From: Caenorhabditis remanei
Lineage: Eukaryota > Nematoda > Chromadorea > Rhabditida > Rhabditidae
Assembly (NCBI RefSeq): GCF_010183535.1
Contig: NC_071330.1
Coordinates: forward strand, 7,235,717 to 7,299,716
Direction of reading: 5' to 3'
Length of the DNA: 64,000 nucleotides
In this document: in pieces, positions 8,534-22,600 of the stretch
Position numbering within the stretch: the stretch's first letter is position 1
How the letters are laid out: each line of letters starts with the position of its first letter
The notes under the pieces: generated by a model
Told to the model about the DNA's origin: nothing
The model's database searches: none
Seen by the model: the letters and a program-made list of their open reading frames with translations, nothing else
Program-made: the position numbers and the translations under genes

Positions 8534-11500
8534 TCAGCTCTGATACATAATATTGCGAGGTGTTGGAGCTGGAGTGTATAGAGCTGATGGTTTCACATGC
8601 TGGAGGTACACGTTGACGAGAACGAGGCACAGGCAGAGAATGATTGGTCCTATGATTGCTCCCTGTTAGAAAGAGATAAATAAGTTCAGATCTTTTATTA
8701 CACTGTTACCTGTAGACCCAGCCAATACATTCCACCAATGATTGCTAATCCAGTGACATATGGATGCGACCCTTTTACTTCCTTATAGAAAGTGGCATCC
8801 GCAAACATAACAGGAGCGAAGGAAGCTAGAGCGAATACAAGAGCTGCTGCTCCTTCTCCTCTCACAAGCCATAGCTCGACTATTCCGAAAACCGCCACAA
8901 TATAAGGGGGCATAATAGGGATAGCAGCGAACAGGGTAGCGGCCACTGAAAAGAAAAGTGTCTGTAGGTCGCGAAAGTAGTAACATACTTGAAGGAACAA
9001 AAACGATGTTTAAATCGAACAAACTGTGAACAAAGTATGTGTACAGTCCGTAGAAAACTGCCATTTTCGCCGATAGAATGAAAACTCCGCTGAAAAAAGT
9101 ATCTGAGAAATCAACTCGATAATTTCACTTACAAGATCGCATGTTCTATTGCAGCAGTGATATGATGTTGAACTGGTATTGCTGTGGAATCTTCTGTTGC
9201 GGTCACTGCAGAAAGATCCGAAGCCCATTGCAGCGGAAGCCATCGATTACGAGATGCCGAAAGTAGATAGTAGACCATCGTCAGAAAAACAATCTGATGA
9301 AAATTTCAATGATTCGAGTGATCTCTGAGATAAAACCTCACCAGCTCGATGAATGTGTTTAACAGATCAAGTCCAAAACTAAGAATAATTCCAGCGAAGG
9401 ACGCAATCAGAGAAGAGAAGATAGTGACATTCACCGCCAGAATAGAACCAATGGATTGAGCAATCTGAAATTTTCTACATTAATAGGAAAGTTTAATATT
9501 TCAAGCAAGCGAACCCCCATAAGAGTGTCAAGGTTCTCTTTGACAATAAGAGTAAGTTCATCTTTCAGAGCAGCCAGATCAGTAACACCTTTCAACTGTT
9601 GCCAGACGTCTCCTCTTGATTCCTGATTCACTGCTGAAAAATAAGACGAAAAATTGTAAAAAGGGATAACAAGTACATACCAACAGTGAAATTGTTATTT
9701 CTTTCTTCCCACATGTGATACAATTTATCAACTACTTGTTTCACTTGTTCTTCCAACATATCAGCGCGTTTCGTATCTTTCGCATTAGCCAACGATCGTA
9801 CGTTAGAAGCCAACCATGCACGTCCTTGCTCATACGCCTGAAAGTTTATGAAGAGATCGATACAGAATCAAAAATTAAGCTACCTGCTGCATATATTGGT
9901 CAATGTCAATATTGTTTTCTTCCAGTTGATCTTCGGTATAATCCATTGCAGCAGCTAACCAATCCGGACGAGAATGAAGCACGTTTGAAGAAAGTCTAAC
10001 TAGATGCACTGTTTCCCCGTGTAATTGGAAACCGACAAAGATGATAGCGAACAATGCAGAAAAAGCAAGAAGTGCCATAACAATTACAGAAGACAGAACA
10101 TCCATTTTATCATGTAAACTTTCCACGACGTATTTATCAGAGGAAAATAGCATCTTCACGAATTGACGAAGTGGACCGGCGACCGTAATCTCAACAACTT
10201 TAAGGACCGCAGGAGCAATTTTCTGCCACGTAGAATCAAGGAAGTTGTTGATAGTAGCAGTAATACCAAGTTGTTCGGCCACTTTTGAAAGTACAGCGAT
10301 AACAAATGGAATAGCCAGAAGTATAAGAGCACCATCGTGTCGAACAACCCAAAGAAGAGCACAGAGACCAAAAACGCATCTGATCAACCAATCTCCGGTG
10401 ATTGCTTCGTCTACAGTTGAAGTTGAGAGCATGGAGTTTTCCATAATTGACTTCTCTGTTGCATCCACTGAAACTGTAGAACTAGATTAAGATTTTTTTT
10501 TTACATATTCCAATTCCTGGATTGAAAACTTAAATACTATACTCACGTTTTTCTTTTGCAGATTCGAGAACCTTTCCGACATTCGGAGGGAGGAGTGAAC
10601 TAGATTCATCTAGATTTTCAGAGGAATCGTCTTTCTCGATGTGCTCTTCCTGTTCTATTGCTTTGTGACTTCCAATAGCTCCAGCTGAGAGAAGTCCGAG
10701 AACTGCAGCTGACAGTCCAAAGACACATGCTCGTAGAGGTCCGAAGTAGAGAGAAGCGTATGAGATGACATAGATCCTGTAAAGATGGAAGTTATTCTTC
10801 CGTTTAGATAAATATAACTCACCAAATAGGGAGCGAGAAAGATCTGGCCAGTTTCTTATTGATCTGTTTTGGATCCTGGACGTAAATCCATGCAGCATAA
10901 CAGCAAAAATACACAACTATCAACGGGAGAACCCAGGGTCTGGCGAAGAAAAGTATGAAAGAATCCAAATACCCATAAAGTCGACCTAGCCAGCTTATTA
11001 TGTACATGAAAGTTCTTTCATATGACAGAACTTTGAGCGCTGCATATGCAATAGCAATGATTGCTCCATTTGGACTGAAATCTTTGAAATAGATAATAAT
11101 TCTATCAAATTGATTATTTGCGAACCTGGCAAATGTCTTGTAGATTGTTTCTGATACTTTCGAAAACCCAGTAAACGGGAGGGTGATTACAGCTTTTGCT
11201 AGAGTTTGGTTTGATTCCTGAAGATCACGGAGCCAGTCTTAAATTCAGGAATTATTATTTTTTAGTAGGAAAAACAAACTTTGGACGGTGTCGGTAACTT
11301 TCTTCTTGAAAGGGAAGAGTACTGTACCAACTAGAACTGCCCACAACATCGGCGACAGGAACATGTACATCATGTTGTAGAGGGCGAACAAGCCACATAG
11401 TGCTACTCCAAGCTGAAAACTTTTGAAAATGTAAGGCATATAAATACTGACGTTTCTTATTTTTGAGTACCAGAACGAATAGAAGTGCATTGTAAAAAGC

Positions 11501-11581
11501 AAACTGTAGCGCTGTCCGTTGCTCACTATCTCCGCCGCCAAAGTATCGTTGGATGACGGCTGTACCGCCTTCGGGTGCCAT
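8534..11581 (-). CDS. TMEM245-like multi-pass membrane protein (AI-2E-like family)
   Basis: There are thirteen exons: 11581-11471, 11412-11280, 11237-11126, 11074-10823, 10776-10547, 10467-9884, 9837-9681, 9633-9515, 9464-9342, 9293-9133, 9089-8989, 8945-8710 and 8662-8534, giving 815 residues. The N-terminal block (FYNALLFVLLGVALCGLFALYNMMYMFLSPMLWAVLVGTVLFPFK) matches TMEM245. So does the C-terminal block (IVELWLVRGEGAAALVFALASFAPVMFADATFYKEVKGSHPYVTGLAIIGG, then GAIIGPIILC). The middle holds a long luminal or cytosolic segment with LASNVRSLANAKDTKRADMLEEQVKQV helices. The acceptor AG directly precedes the ATG. The 5' end is divergent from mrpl-35. The function of the worm protein is unknown to me. 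Confidence 0.9.
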
Positions 11582-11995
11582 CTGAAAGTAATTATTGTCG
11601 TTAAATCATAATTTATAACAGAGTTTTAGAATCGTTTAATAAAGAAACGTCAAGATTTGCAACGTTTTTTGAAACTTCAACTGAGAAGTATATGTTTTGT
11701 TTAGAAATTTATATCATTTCAAGTTTCGGAAGTATCAATTTTTAAGGCTGCTTGAAGTTTTGTTGTTTACTTCTCTTTTATTTTATTTTTCGTTTCTTTT
11801 TGCCGTCAAAAAACAACCATGTTTGTTGCGAGAGAGTATAGGAAATACGGAGGCGGGTGAGAAAATGGTGCAATCACCGAGTTGTCCACCGTAGTCTCTT
11901 TGAAAAATATTTTTCATCCGTTTTCAATTTTTCGCTTTTATTTTTTTTCTCGATAATTATTCACAGTTTAATAAAACTTTTATTGCAGTAAACAA
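11582..11995. promoter_or_regulatory. Shared divergent promoter region
   Basis: This 414-base AT-rich gap separates the starts of the TMEM245-like gene (minus) and mrpl-35 (plus). Trans-splice-like acceptors sit at both edges (TTACTTTCAG before 11581 and TTTTATTGCAG at about 11988). No open frame of note is present. Confidence 0.6.
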
Positions 11996-12717
11996 ATGCT
12001 CACAAAGGCGGTAATGACCTCACTGTGCGCAACACGACAGGCGCCCGTGAACGTTGCTGCTCGTGGAATCGCCAATATTCCGGCTCATGAATATCACATT
12101 CGATTTGATCAGCGAGTCGGACGCAAACGGCCAGCTCAAGATGTTTTGGACAGGTAAAAATGCGTTTTAAATTTTTATAAAAGAAAATTTAGTTTTTGTT
12201 ATTTCAAAAAAAAAATTCTAAAGTTGCGTTTTCTTCAGTTCTGAATTTCAGATTCAAGCGTTTGAATAATGGAATGTGGATCCATGCACACCCTGGCCGC
12301 CATAAGCTGAGATACATGAAAGACGAAACATGGCAGAAAACTAGTCTCTATTACGAGACTTGTACAAAAGTGTGTTTTTCAGTTCAAAAAAGTTTAATTC
12401 ACTTATGTCGCCTATATGCGTTTTTCGCTAGTCCAAATTAATAATCTTTATTTGTATTCTTTTATTAGTTCTAAAGAAGAGCATCATGTCATTTTCAAAA
12501 ATAAGAAATACTTCAGGAACAATGCGAAATCCTGGATAAACTCATGACTCCATATTGGCTACGACAGAAACATTATCCAAATGATCCCTATTCCGCTTAT
12601 CACGTCCGTCACAACATCAATTCACCACGTGTAGACGATCGAGGAAACTTTGTTCGTGAAAGAAAGAAGATCTTGATGGACGACATCACATCACAACGCT
12701 TTTTCGCTGATTGTTGA
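11996..12717 (+). CDS. mrpl-35: Mitochondrial large-subunit ribosomal protein bL35m
   Basis: Exons are 11996-12153, 12252-12369 and 12517-12717, giving 158 residues. The N-terminus ([24 protein letters not shown]) is a plausible import presequence. The body [23 protein letters not shown] with [26 protein letters not shown] matches metazoan MRPL35. It is a component of the mitochondrial large ribosomal subunit. Its 3' end converges on hmit-1.3, with only 143 bases between the stops. Confidence 0.9.
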
Positions 12718-12860
12718 ATTTCATTGTTGTTTGGAGGGTTTATCGTTTTTTTTTTGTTTTTAGTATAGCGAACTAGTAAATCAAATTCATTAAAACATAA
12801 TAATCAATTGATCATAATTACAACTTATTATACATTGAATCGGCGGTTAAAGCTTTCAAT

Positions 12861-15800
12861 TTAAAATTTAGTATCAAATGAGAGAGCTACTGAATTACGA
12901 TGTTTCCCTTCTTTGCTCTCTTCCAAAACTTTTTGTGCCTTCTCTCGTTCTTCCTTTGTCATGAAAAGCATTTCAACTTCATCAATCGAATATCCTTTGG
13001 TTTCGGGAACGAAGAAGAACACGAATATCAGTGCAACAATAGTACATCCGCAATAAATGAAGAATGTTCCTGAATGTTAAAGATTGAGAATAGGAGCCGA
13101 GAAAGAATAACATACCATATTTAGTGGCAGCTTGTGAAAGAGACAAAAATGTAAGAGAAACTATCAGATTGAATATCCAGTTAAATGCAGTTGAAATGGA
13201 AACAGCAGTACTTCTCGCCCACAACGGATAGAACTCAGCGTTCAGAACCCATGGAAGAGGTGCATAACCTGGATATATTTATTTTTAATATCTATATTTT
13301 TTTCATTTTCTTACCAGCTGAGAAAGATAGTAGATAGAAAACCATGATTATAATCGGAAGGACTGTGAACTTTGTATGACAATAAGTGTCTTCCCATTCA
13401 TATGTTTTTCCGTTTCCAGTCAAGTTCGAGAACTGACAGATACCAGTTGCAGAGAAGTGACTTGAGTCATCTGTTGGGAATGGTAGACAGTAACCTTCAA
13501 GTTTCCCAATTTGACATTAACATTATAAGTATGAGCTCACCTTGTTTGGTAGCCTTATCTTCACAGAATCCGCAGTATTCGTCAGTGACACAGAAGTCAC
13601 AGTTACTGTATTTCATACACTTGATTGCATCTTTCACAGATGGGTTGTAGTTTGGTGAACCGGTGTAATTAGCCTGTGGATATGTCAATGAAGAGTCCTG
13701 AAATTGATTATTCTTGCTTTTTTTGATTAGAAGTGTAAATACATTATTGATCAGGAGGAAAGATACACCCATTGCAATCAAGAAAAGAATGACGCCGACC
13801 ATAGAAACGAGAAGAAGAACTCGTCGACCAACACGTTCAACTAAAGCGATTGGGATGAATGTTCCGATGAAGTTGATGGCTGAAAATGAAAAATTGAGAT
13901 TAGGAAACTCATTCACTAAACCAACCAGAAGTTCCCACAGAAATCCAAATAGTTGTGTGATTGTCTTTAACTCCCGCACTTCTGATGATATTACCAGTAT
14001 AGTACCTAAAAATTTGAACTGTAAGTCGGTGTTTGGAAACCATCCACTCACATAACAGTATTAATTCCAGACAGCTGCTGGAACATTTGAAGACAAGATC
14101 CAATTATCAACGCTTTTCTAACATGTGGAGTTTTCAGAATTCTGAAGATGGTTGGTCCATTTCCTGCATGTTCAGCCTTTGCTCTGATCTCCTCTTCATA
14201 CGAAAAACTGATCTCGTTCATTTCATAATCTACCCATTCAGTATGTCCATTATAGATTCTTGTCAACACTTCACGCGCCTCCACAGTTCTACCGTGCTCA
14301 TAAAGCCAACGTGGGGACTCTGGAAGAAAAAGGAAACAAACGAATTGAATAATGGCTGGAACTGCCGCAAATGCAAACATCAATCTGGAAAGAAAGCGCA
14401 TGAAGGAGATACTCTGTCACTATATTTTACCTCCATCCAACTTGATCTGGGTCAACATAACTGAAAGCTCCTCCAATAATGTTTGCAATAACCAATCCTA
14501 CTGTAATCATCAACTGAAATCCTGTTACCAACTTTCCGCGAATATGAGATGGTGATGCTTCTGATACATAAATTGGAACGATCATAGAAGCAAATCCTGA
14601 AATTTCTTGATAACATTGAGAACTTTCTTGAAATGCAAATCTCACCAATGGCAAGACCCAATAAAATTCTTCCAATTAAAAGAACAATTTTCGTCCATGC
14701 AGCTGCACAAATGATTGCTCCAATAGTAAATGTTACACTTGCTCCGATAATTATCTTCTTTCTTCCCAAAAAATCAGATCCCGGACCCGAACATAATGAC
14801 CCGATTGCAGCTACTCCAGGTGTCACACTGACTATTATTTCTTGCCATACAGAATCTAACGGCTTGATTCCAGATGCATTTGGAACATAAAGCATTGCAG
14901 CTGATACGATTCCAGTATCATATCCAAATAGAAATCCTCCTGAAATTCGAAATTTCAATGTAAAAAAAACGATTATTTTAAATTTGTTTCACTGATTTAA
15001 AATTCAAATTTTCGAATACATTCGCAGGTCGTTTGTGTAGCGAATTATGTAGGTTCAGGTTCGGTGAACTAGTTTTCTGTGTTGAATATATTGAAGTTTG
15101 TGATATGAGGGTTTTTTGAAAAATAAGAAAATAGCATTAGAAACTTCTTGGACATTTGAAACTTTAGAGTTTTTTCTTCCACACGATTTGTTTAATTTTA
15201 TTTATGAAGTTATCAAGCATACAGAATATTACGAGAGAGAAGCTCAAAACTTAGTCAACATAACCAGAATCTCTTTTTCATGACATTATTAAGGATACTC
15301 AATCTGTAAACTCCAACCGGAATAATCAATTTAGATTTTAAAGTAAGATTTGATGCTCCCTACTCACCTATAATTGCACATAATACTAAATTGAAGACAT
15401 ACCATCCCGTTTCGGGTATATCTTTTGGTTTTCCACCTGACATTTTTTCAGTTAACACACTCAAAAATCAGTGATCTAGAAATACTGAAAAATCGGGTTG
15501 AAAGTAAAAAAGGAGAGATAGAAAAGAATGACAACGACGACAATGATTTGGGCGTTGTTGATATTGGTCTCGTTCCAAAAATTCAAAAAAGAAGAAGAGA
15601 AGTGAATAAAAAAGAGAGAATGTAGAGGGGTATAATAGTTCCAATATGTGATTGTTAGTCCAACTAATTTTGTTTTCTAATTCAATTATTTCCAACGGAT
15701 AACGATGGGTGATAAGAGGGCGGGAACTTGATATGATACGACATCTCCTGTTTATCACGTGAGATTGTTTTTCAGAAACAATATTGAAGACGTGATAGCA

Positions 15801-16897
15801 ATCGGAATACATTCAATTTTGAATTTGAAGTGAATAGAATAACTAATAAAAACACAAATAATTCTGGTCACAGTCAACATTCCCAGCGCCCTATCATCGC
15901 TTCCCTTCCTTTTCAGAACCATTTCTCACTAACCTATAACTGCTGAAAATGCCAACATATAGACGAACCATCCTGTTTTTGGATCTGATGCAGGACGACT
16001 CTGACCACTTCCTGCTCCCACACCAACCTGAAAATACATAATTTATCAGAAACGAATTCAGTATTTCTCATTATCCAACGATCTTCAAAAGTCTAGTTTT
16101 CGCCAAATTCTGTCAAAAGATGATATCCTTATCAAATGATCAACGGATATCATCTTCTCAGTTAATCAAAGTGTACACTCTCTTTTCTGACCTTTCAATG
16201 TGACTGGTGTTTATTTTATTTCCTACTCGAAGTTCCTTGTCTCAAGATGTTTCGTTTCTTGAGAACATCAACTAGTATTTCTCTTAAATAGTGATTCGTT
16301 GAACTCTTGTTAAGAAAATCGGAGTACTGTCGTTTCTCGTTAAACTTGCTTGCCTGTGTTTAGTGATCATTTTCAACCATCTACATAGACTAGCTATTAT
16401 CATCTTTCCGGTGTATTTCAAAAGTTGTGGTGCAGCAAAAACTTATCAAGGAAAAAAAATAGTACATTAGTTGTTTGTATGGTTAGGATGACATTTGTGG
16501 AAATTATCAAATTGAAAAGAACAATTTGTACCGTTGATATATTTTTTGAGGCAACTAAATTCAATATTCTGAAAAAGAGAACAATAAAAAGGGGACTTAT
16601 TTTGATCTTCTTCATTTTTAACTCTTTCTCGAATCAAGTTTTGTTTTCTAACAGAAGCCATGAAAATAGGTATTCAAAAAATGATTCGAATTTCAGGAAA
16701 ACACCACTACATGAAATGATTGCATTCTAGGAGCTTTATGAAAATGGTAGCGGGAAATCCTAGCAGAAAATGGTCTTGAATTCCGGTTCTAGCCAATTCT
16801 GACTATAGATTATTTTCGATTTCCGACAGTTCTGTTCCTGTGAGCCTATTTCAAATACATATAACAATTTAACACTTACCGGTGCAACTTGAACCAT
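12861..16897 (-). CDS. hmit-1.3: Proton/myo-inositol cotransporter HMIT-1.3 (MFS, SLC2A13-like), two first-exon isoforms
   Basis: Common exons are 14939-14646, 14596-14431, 14384-14052, 14005-13926, 13879-13743, 13697-13541, 13494-13315, 13268-13116 and 13069-12861. Form A uses 16897-16880 (MVQVAP) plus 16027-15934, 606 residues. Form B uses 15443-15368 ([14 protein letters not shown]), 594 residues. Both leaders end in phase 1 before [13 protein letters not shown]. Sugar-porter signatures are present: [50 protein letters not shown] and FVPETKGYS. The long Cys-rich extracellular loop between helices 9 and 10 ([22 protein letters not shown]) is diagnostic of HMIT. The protein imports myo-inositol across the plasma membrane. 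The paralogue number comes from recalled gene position. Confidence 0.93.
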
Positions 16898-19617
16898 TCC
16901 GTTTCCGTCGTAGAGTTAATTCTTATTTACGAATAAAATATTTTCACTTTTTTCTTCTTCGTTATCTCCAAAAACTTTTCCTCCTTTCTTCGAAATTTAT
17001 TATCAGTTATGTCCTTCTTCTCCTTCTCCAGTAATGAAACAAATTGATCACCTTGCTGGAAGCACGTTGTCTCTGAAATATGAACAATTGGAGATGTAAA
17101 AGACGAAATCGTGAGGAAATCGGGAGCAAGCAGAGATCAGAAATAGAATAACAGTAGTCAAAAAGCAAATCCTTCTAATAGGAGTCCATCTCGATTTCTC
17201 AAAACTCTTCCCGTAACTAATCAGAAATCTAGGAGGATGCTTAAAAGTTCAAATAGTTAACTAGTCCTAGCCATCCTTGTTTTCAAACAGAAAAATATCA
17301 GAGTTTAGTTGAATTGAACAGACTGTCAAATGGTTTTTTTCGAAACGAAAATAGTAAAAACCAGATCTCGCAATTGTTGTTCATGACTACAGGATTATAC
17401 GGGTCAGATGAGAAATAGTCTGAATTTTTTGATTTGAGTATTTTAGAAATTTCAAGCACCAGCCTTTATACAGGTTCTCCTGAAAGTATTATCTGAAACC
17501 GGCGAACTAATAATCCCTGCCATTTTAATACCTTCCGTTCGAACAGGAAGAATGACAAAAAAGGGGAAACTATTTGGAATGTAGGTGGAAAGTAGCAGAA
17601 AACAGAACATGCATATTAGGTAAAACGACAGTTTGTTATACTAAAAATCTGAGGTCTTATCTTTGTCACATTGTTGAAAAAAGGCGGCAATGTTGTTGGT
17701 GTGAGAATGTGTTTGATATGGAAACGAGCCACTTGACTATACACTTTTTAAGGAAAGAAGAAGAAGAAAAGGTAAGATATTCGATACGTTTTTTTCAAGT
17801 GGAATTATTTCCAAAGACCGGGGCTGACGTTCTTAGTTTGAAGGAATTTTGGGATAACCATGTTATCTCGAATAGTTTTAAAAAAGTACGGTAAGAAAGT
17901 ATTGTTGTATATTCGAAAATAGAGTGTTAATTCTTAGGTGTCATCTGGAATCAATCGAATTAATTGAAGCAACGTTATGTCAATATGAAAGTTTCTCGAG
18001 TTACTAAAAATAACTTTATTTCCGAACTCTTTCTAAGCAAAAGTTTAATACATTTTCGAATGGTTAGTATTCGGGAATACGCAGTCGAAGATGTCATACC
18101 GGTTTCGTTATTCTACAGTACTTGCTTTCCGTTTCCAGCTTTTATTCAAAGGTGTTTCATAACTACATAATTATACCGTTAATCCTACAAAATATGTAAG
18201 TACCCTGCACCCACAACTCCTGTGATCCATGAATCCAAAAACTTTCATCATTCCATTGCAATCAGTCATAAACTGTTATCATTTAAATTGGCACATGTTG
18301 AACTGTCCGATCATCTAGTATAAGTCGATGGAATTACACTGAATCATGACGAACTAAATAGGAAAAGGGGCCTGGAAGAAAAATGTGATTGGTGATTTAG
18401 TTACTATTTGGTCTGCAGGAAATCTTTTATAAACGGAACTCTAAACTGTGGAATGTGTCAATGATTAGATGAAGATTTCGAAATTATAGAATCGTAGGAA
18501 CTAATGAAAATTGAGTGAATAACATTTTTGATGACTTTCCATTCAACATTTCTTCATACCTTAATCATCAGATAGTCTTATTACTTCCATATTTTTTTCT
18601 TCTCCAGACTCCAGTACCATCTCGAATATTCAAACTTCTCTCGCGACCATTAGGTTCAAGAAATCCGTATTCTCGGTACAAAGTATGCGAATATTTTCTC
18701 CCATTTCAAGACCACACTTCAATAATTCCACACGCCTATCATAATCCTCTGCACGCCGCTGGTTTTCAACTTCAACTGTCCGAAATGTTCATAGCCGTTT
18801 CTCTCCTCACACTCTATGCACCTACACTATTTCCTAACTGATAAAATTAATAGTCGATAAGAAAAAAGTTGGCGGAGACACGTGGTAAGCACACCATTCT
18901 AGATCAACATTCTCATTTCTGATGTGCGAATTCCAAATAGAAAAATGGAAACAACGTGGACGCCATGTGATCGAAAACTCAAAAATGGTGACAGAAAAGA
19001 GAAGCATCGGGAAAATTTCAATTGTATATGCATTTGAGATGTATTTGAAAATCTGATAATAGATTCTGAAAATTACTTGATTTTTTAGTGTGTGGCAGAC
19101 ATTGAAAAAACAAAAAATAAAACTGTTGGACAAATATACAATGTTTTTATTGTATTAAGCTGAAGAACAAATATATTTGACTAGTTAGAACGTTCATGTT
19201 TGGAACGTTCATACTTCTAGCCGAACGAGTTCTGCTTTAAATACAGTAATCCAATGAGCATAATTCTTTACAGTAATCCAATGAACAGAGTGGTAATTAT
19301 TGGAAGATTTGTATTCAATTTTTGAAATTTTTTGTTGAATTGTCAATGTGTGGCTCTGAAAATTGAATGTGCATAATTATTAATTCATTGGAAGCTTTTT
19401 TGGATTTTCTTGTTCAAAAAATTTCTGTCGTGTACTTCTCAAAAACCATGAGTTGTCAACTGTGTGCGCTGGAGTTGCGAAAAGGGGTGCCGCACGTTAC
19501 AATCTATTGACACGCCCCTCCCTGTGACCCTCAATATTTTATGGCGAGTGAATATTTATTGGAACTTTGCAAAAAATTTATAACGATAATATTTAACTTC
19601 GAAGTTTTCAGACATAA
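16898..19617. other. Gene-poor intergenic region, 2.7 kb
   Basis: This is AT-rich sequence between the divergent starts of hmit-1.3 and the DDX42-like gene, so it should hold both promoters. An orphan frame at 18515-18841 is discussed under findings. Frames at 17574-17894 and 18834-19133 show no family resemblance. A short direct repeat (ACAGTAATCCAATGA) occurs near 19240-19285. No RNA gene was recognised. Confidence 0.5.
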
Positions 19618-22600
19618 ATGTGGCGTGGAAAATACACAGGGGGTTATCAAAATCGATTCGTCAGCGCTAAGACATCTGGAACTTCAAGTCTGAGCGGTAA
19701 CCACAGATAGCTATGTTTTTCTCTCAATTATTAGCAACATTCAGATGGTAAAAGTATGAATAATGTACCGCCTCCTGCATCATTGACTGTTGGAAATTCT
19801 CCCGTACCACCACCGAATCGTAATGTTTATATGTCAAGTCGTAAAGAACAAGAGATGAAAAAAGAACAAGAGGTTTATATTTTACTCATCACATCAAGCA
19901 ATATTTCCAACCTGGCTATTATTAATTTAGTACGCAAATCTGATGGCCTACGGATCGACATCTGAGAAAACAGCAAGAAGGAAACGGATCTACGACGACG
20001 AGTACGGTTTATTTATCTTTCGCCTGATTCGAAGTAAATTTCTTGAATTTAGATATTTAGAAGGTGGCTCTGACGATGAAAAAGAGAAGACACAGAAATC
20101 TTCATCTTCAAAAGCAAATGATGACGAAGAGGAAGATGAATTGGATGCATTTATGGCTGGAATCGAAAAGCAAGCCTCAAAGGACAAAAAAGTGTCAGAA
20201 CAAAAAGAAAAAGATCGAAAAGAAGGAAAAGATACCGAAGATCCAAGTAAAAAAGGACTAGGAAGAGCTGATATTGATGAAGAAGATATGCAAGAATCTT
20301 TGTTCAAGTAAACTAGCGTTTTAAAAATTAAAAATGAATTATTTCGTAAAATTTCAGGTTCATGGAAGATTACAAGGAAAAACATGAGAATGACGAAGAA
20401 CAATATGAGTACGACGAAGAAGGAAATATAATATGGACCTGGAAAAAAGTAATCGACCCATTGCCAGATATCGATCACTCTCAAATCCAATATCCAGCTT
20501 TCAACAAAAACTTTTACGAAGAGCATGAAGATATCAAGTTGGTTCTCATCATATTTAAATAATTGAAAATTATTTTCTTTCCAGACGCCTTCATTATATG
20601 GATGTTGTTCGTCTCCAAAACACGATGAATCTCCGTGTCGGAGGACTGAAACCACCACGCCCCGTTTGTTCATTCGCCCATTTTTCCTTCGATAAGCTGC
20701 TGATGGAAGCTATTCGAAAAAGTGAATATGAACAGCCGACTCCTATTCAGGCAATGGTGAATAATATTTATCTCTTTCAATTCAATAAAACGAATGTTAC
20801 AGGCAATTCCATCAGCTATATCAGGTAGAGATGTTCTCGGAATCGCCAAGACTGGATCTGGAAAGACTGCTGCCTATTTGTGGCCCGCAATCGTTCATAT
20901 TATGGATCAGCCAGATTTAAAATCAGGGGAAGGCCCAGTAGCTGTTATTGTTGTTCCTACAAGAGAATTGGCCATTCAGGTGATATATTTATTGTCCATC
21001 AAAATTAATTCTGTGTTTTAAGGTGTTCCAAGAAGCAAAACGGTTCTGCAAAGTTTACAATATCAACGTCATTTGTGCATATGGAGGAGGTAGTAAATGG
21101 GAGCAATCCAATGAATTGCAAAACGAAGGAGCTGAAATGGTTGTGTGCACTCCAGTAAGCCGAAAAATGTTAGCCATCTTCGTATACATCTCTTTTTCCA
21201 GGGTCGTATCATTGACTTGGTTAAAATGGGTTCTACCAACTTTCTTCGAACTACGTTCCTAGTTTTTGACGAAGCTGACAGAATGTTTGATATGGGTTTC
21301 GGTATGTTGTTTATTCAAGATCCTTATTTAAAATACAAAAAAAGTTCAGAAGCTCAAGTGAAATCAATTTCTGATCATGTTCGTCCGGATCGACAATGTC
21401 TTATGTTCAGTGCAACTTTCAAACAAAAAGTTGAACGACTCGCACGCGATGCTCTAGTTGATCCAGTCCGAATTGTGCAGGGAGAAGTTGGAGAAGCTAA
21501 TGCTGATATTGAACAGAAAGTTTTCGTGATGCAGTCGCAAGAAGTGAAGTTTCATTGGCTTATTCGAAATCTTGTCGAGTTCGCTTCTAGTAAGTATAAT
21601 TTTCAATTTAATGTTATCATCATTGACATAATTTTTAGTCGGAAAAGTGTTAATCTTCGTTACTAAAAAGCTAGACGCAGAAGATGTTGCCAAGAAGTTG
21701 AAACTCAAAGATTTCGAAGTCATTCTTTTGCACGGTGATATGCTGCAAGCTGAAAGAAACGATAATTTATTGAAGTTCCGAAAGAAGTCACCTATTCTTG
21801 TCGCCACCGATGTAGCAGGTACGTAATTATCTATAAAAACGTCTGTTTTAATCTGAATGTTTTCAGCACGTGGTCTTGATATCGCCGAAATTCGTACTGT
21901 GATAAACTTTGATATGGCTCGTGATATTGACACTCATGTTCATCGAATCGGAAGAACTGGACGAGCCGGACACAAAGGAACTGCCTATACTCTTGTCACT
22001 GAAAAAGATATAGAAATGGTTGGTCATCTCGTCAAAAATTTGGAAAGTGTTTCACAAGAAGTTCCGAAACCACTTCTCGATCTTGCTATGAAATGTGCGT
22101 GGTTCCGAGGTCAACGAGCTGGTCATGGAGGGCCGGGTTCTGCTACGCAAACCCGTGGAAGAATGGGTCTTGGATACACTCCAAAAGTGAGATCTGGTGG
22201 ACCTGGAGACAGTGGAGCACGTCAGTTCGACCCACTGAAAGAACAAAAAAGTAGTAGACCCGGTGGAGCAGAAGGATCTAGAGGAGCTACAAATCAAACG
22301 GTAGACGGAATGGTCAAAAATGCTCAAAGGTGAGGTTATTCTCTTCAACGAGGAATTTATAATTATTTTTAAAGATTCGTCTCATCTACTTCATCGTCAG
22401 GGGACATAGGACCAGCTTCAGGAGCAAATAGAGCACAAATGTTAAAAAACGCTTTTCAGGTTTGGAATATAACATTCAAGAATATATCAAACTTTAACTT
22501 TTAGAAATCATTCCAATCAACATTCCAACGTCCAACGAATGAGTCTTCTAATTTACCAGCTCAAGTTGCTTCGGATCCACGACCAGAATGGAAGAAAAAA

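Noticed and set aside
17574..17894. 106-codon plus-strand frame upstream of hmit-1.3, ending next to GTAAGAAAG
   Set aside because: No family resemblance, no clear flanking exons, and composition like the surrounding AT-rich spacer.
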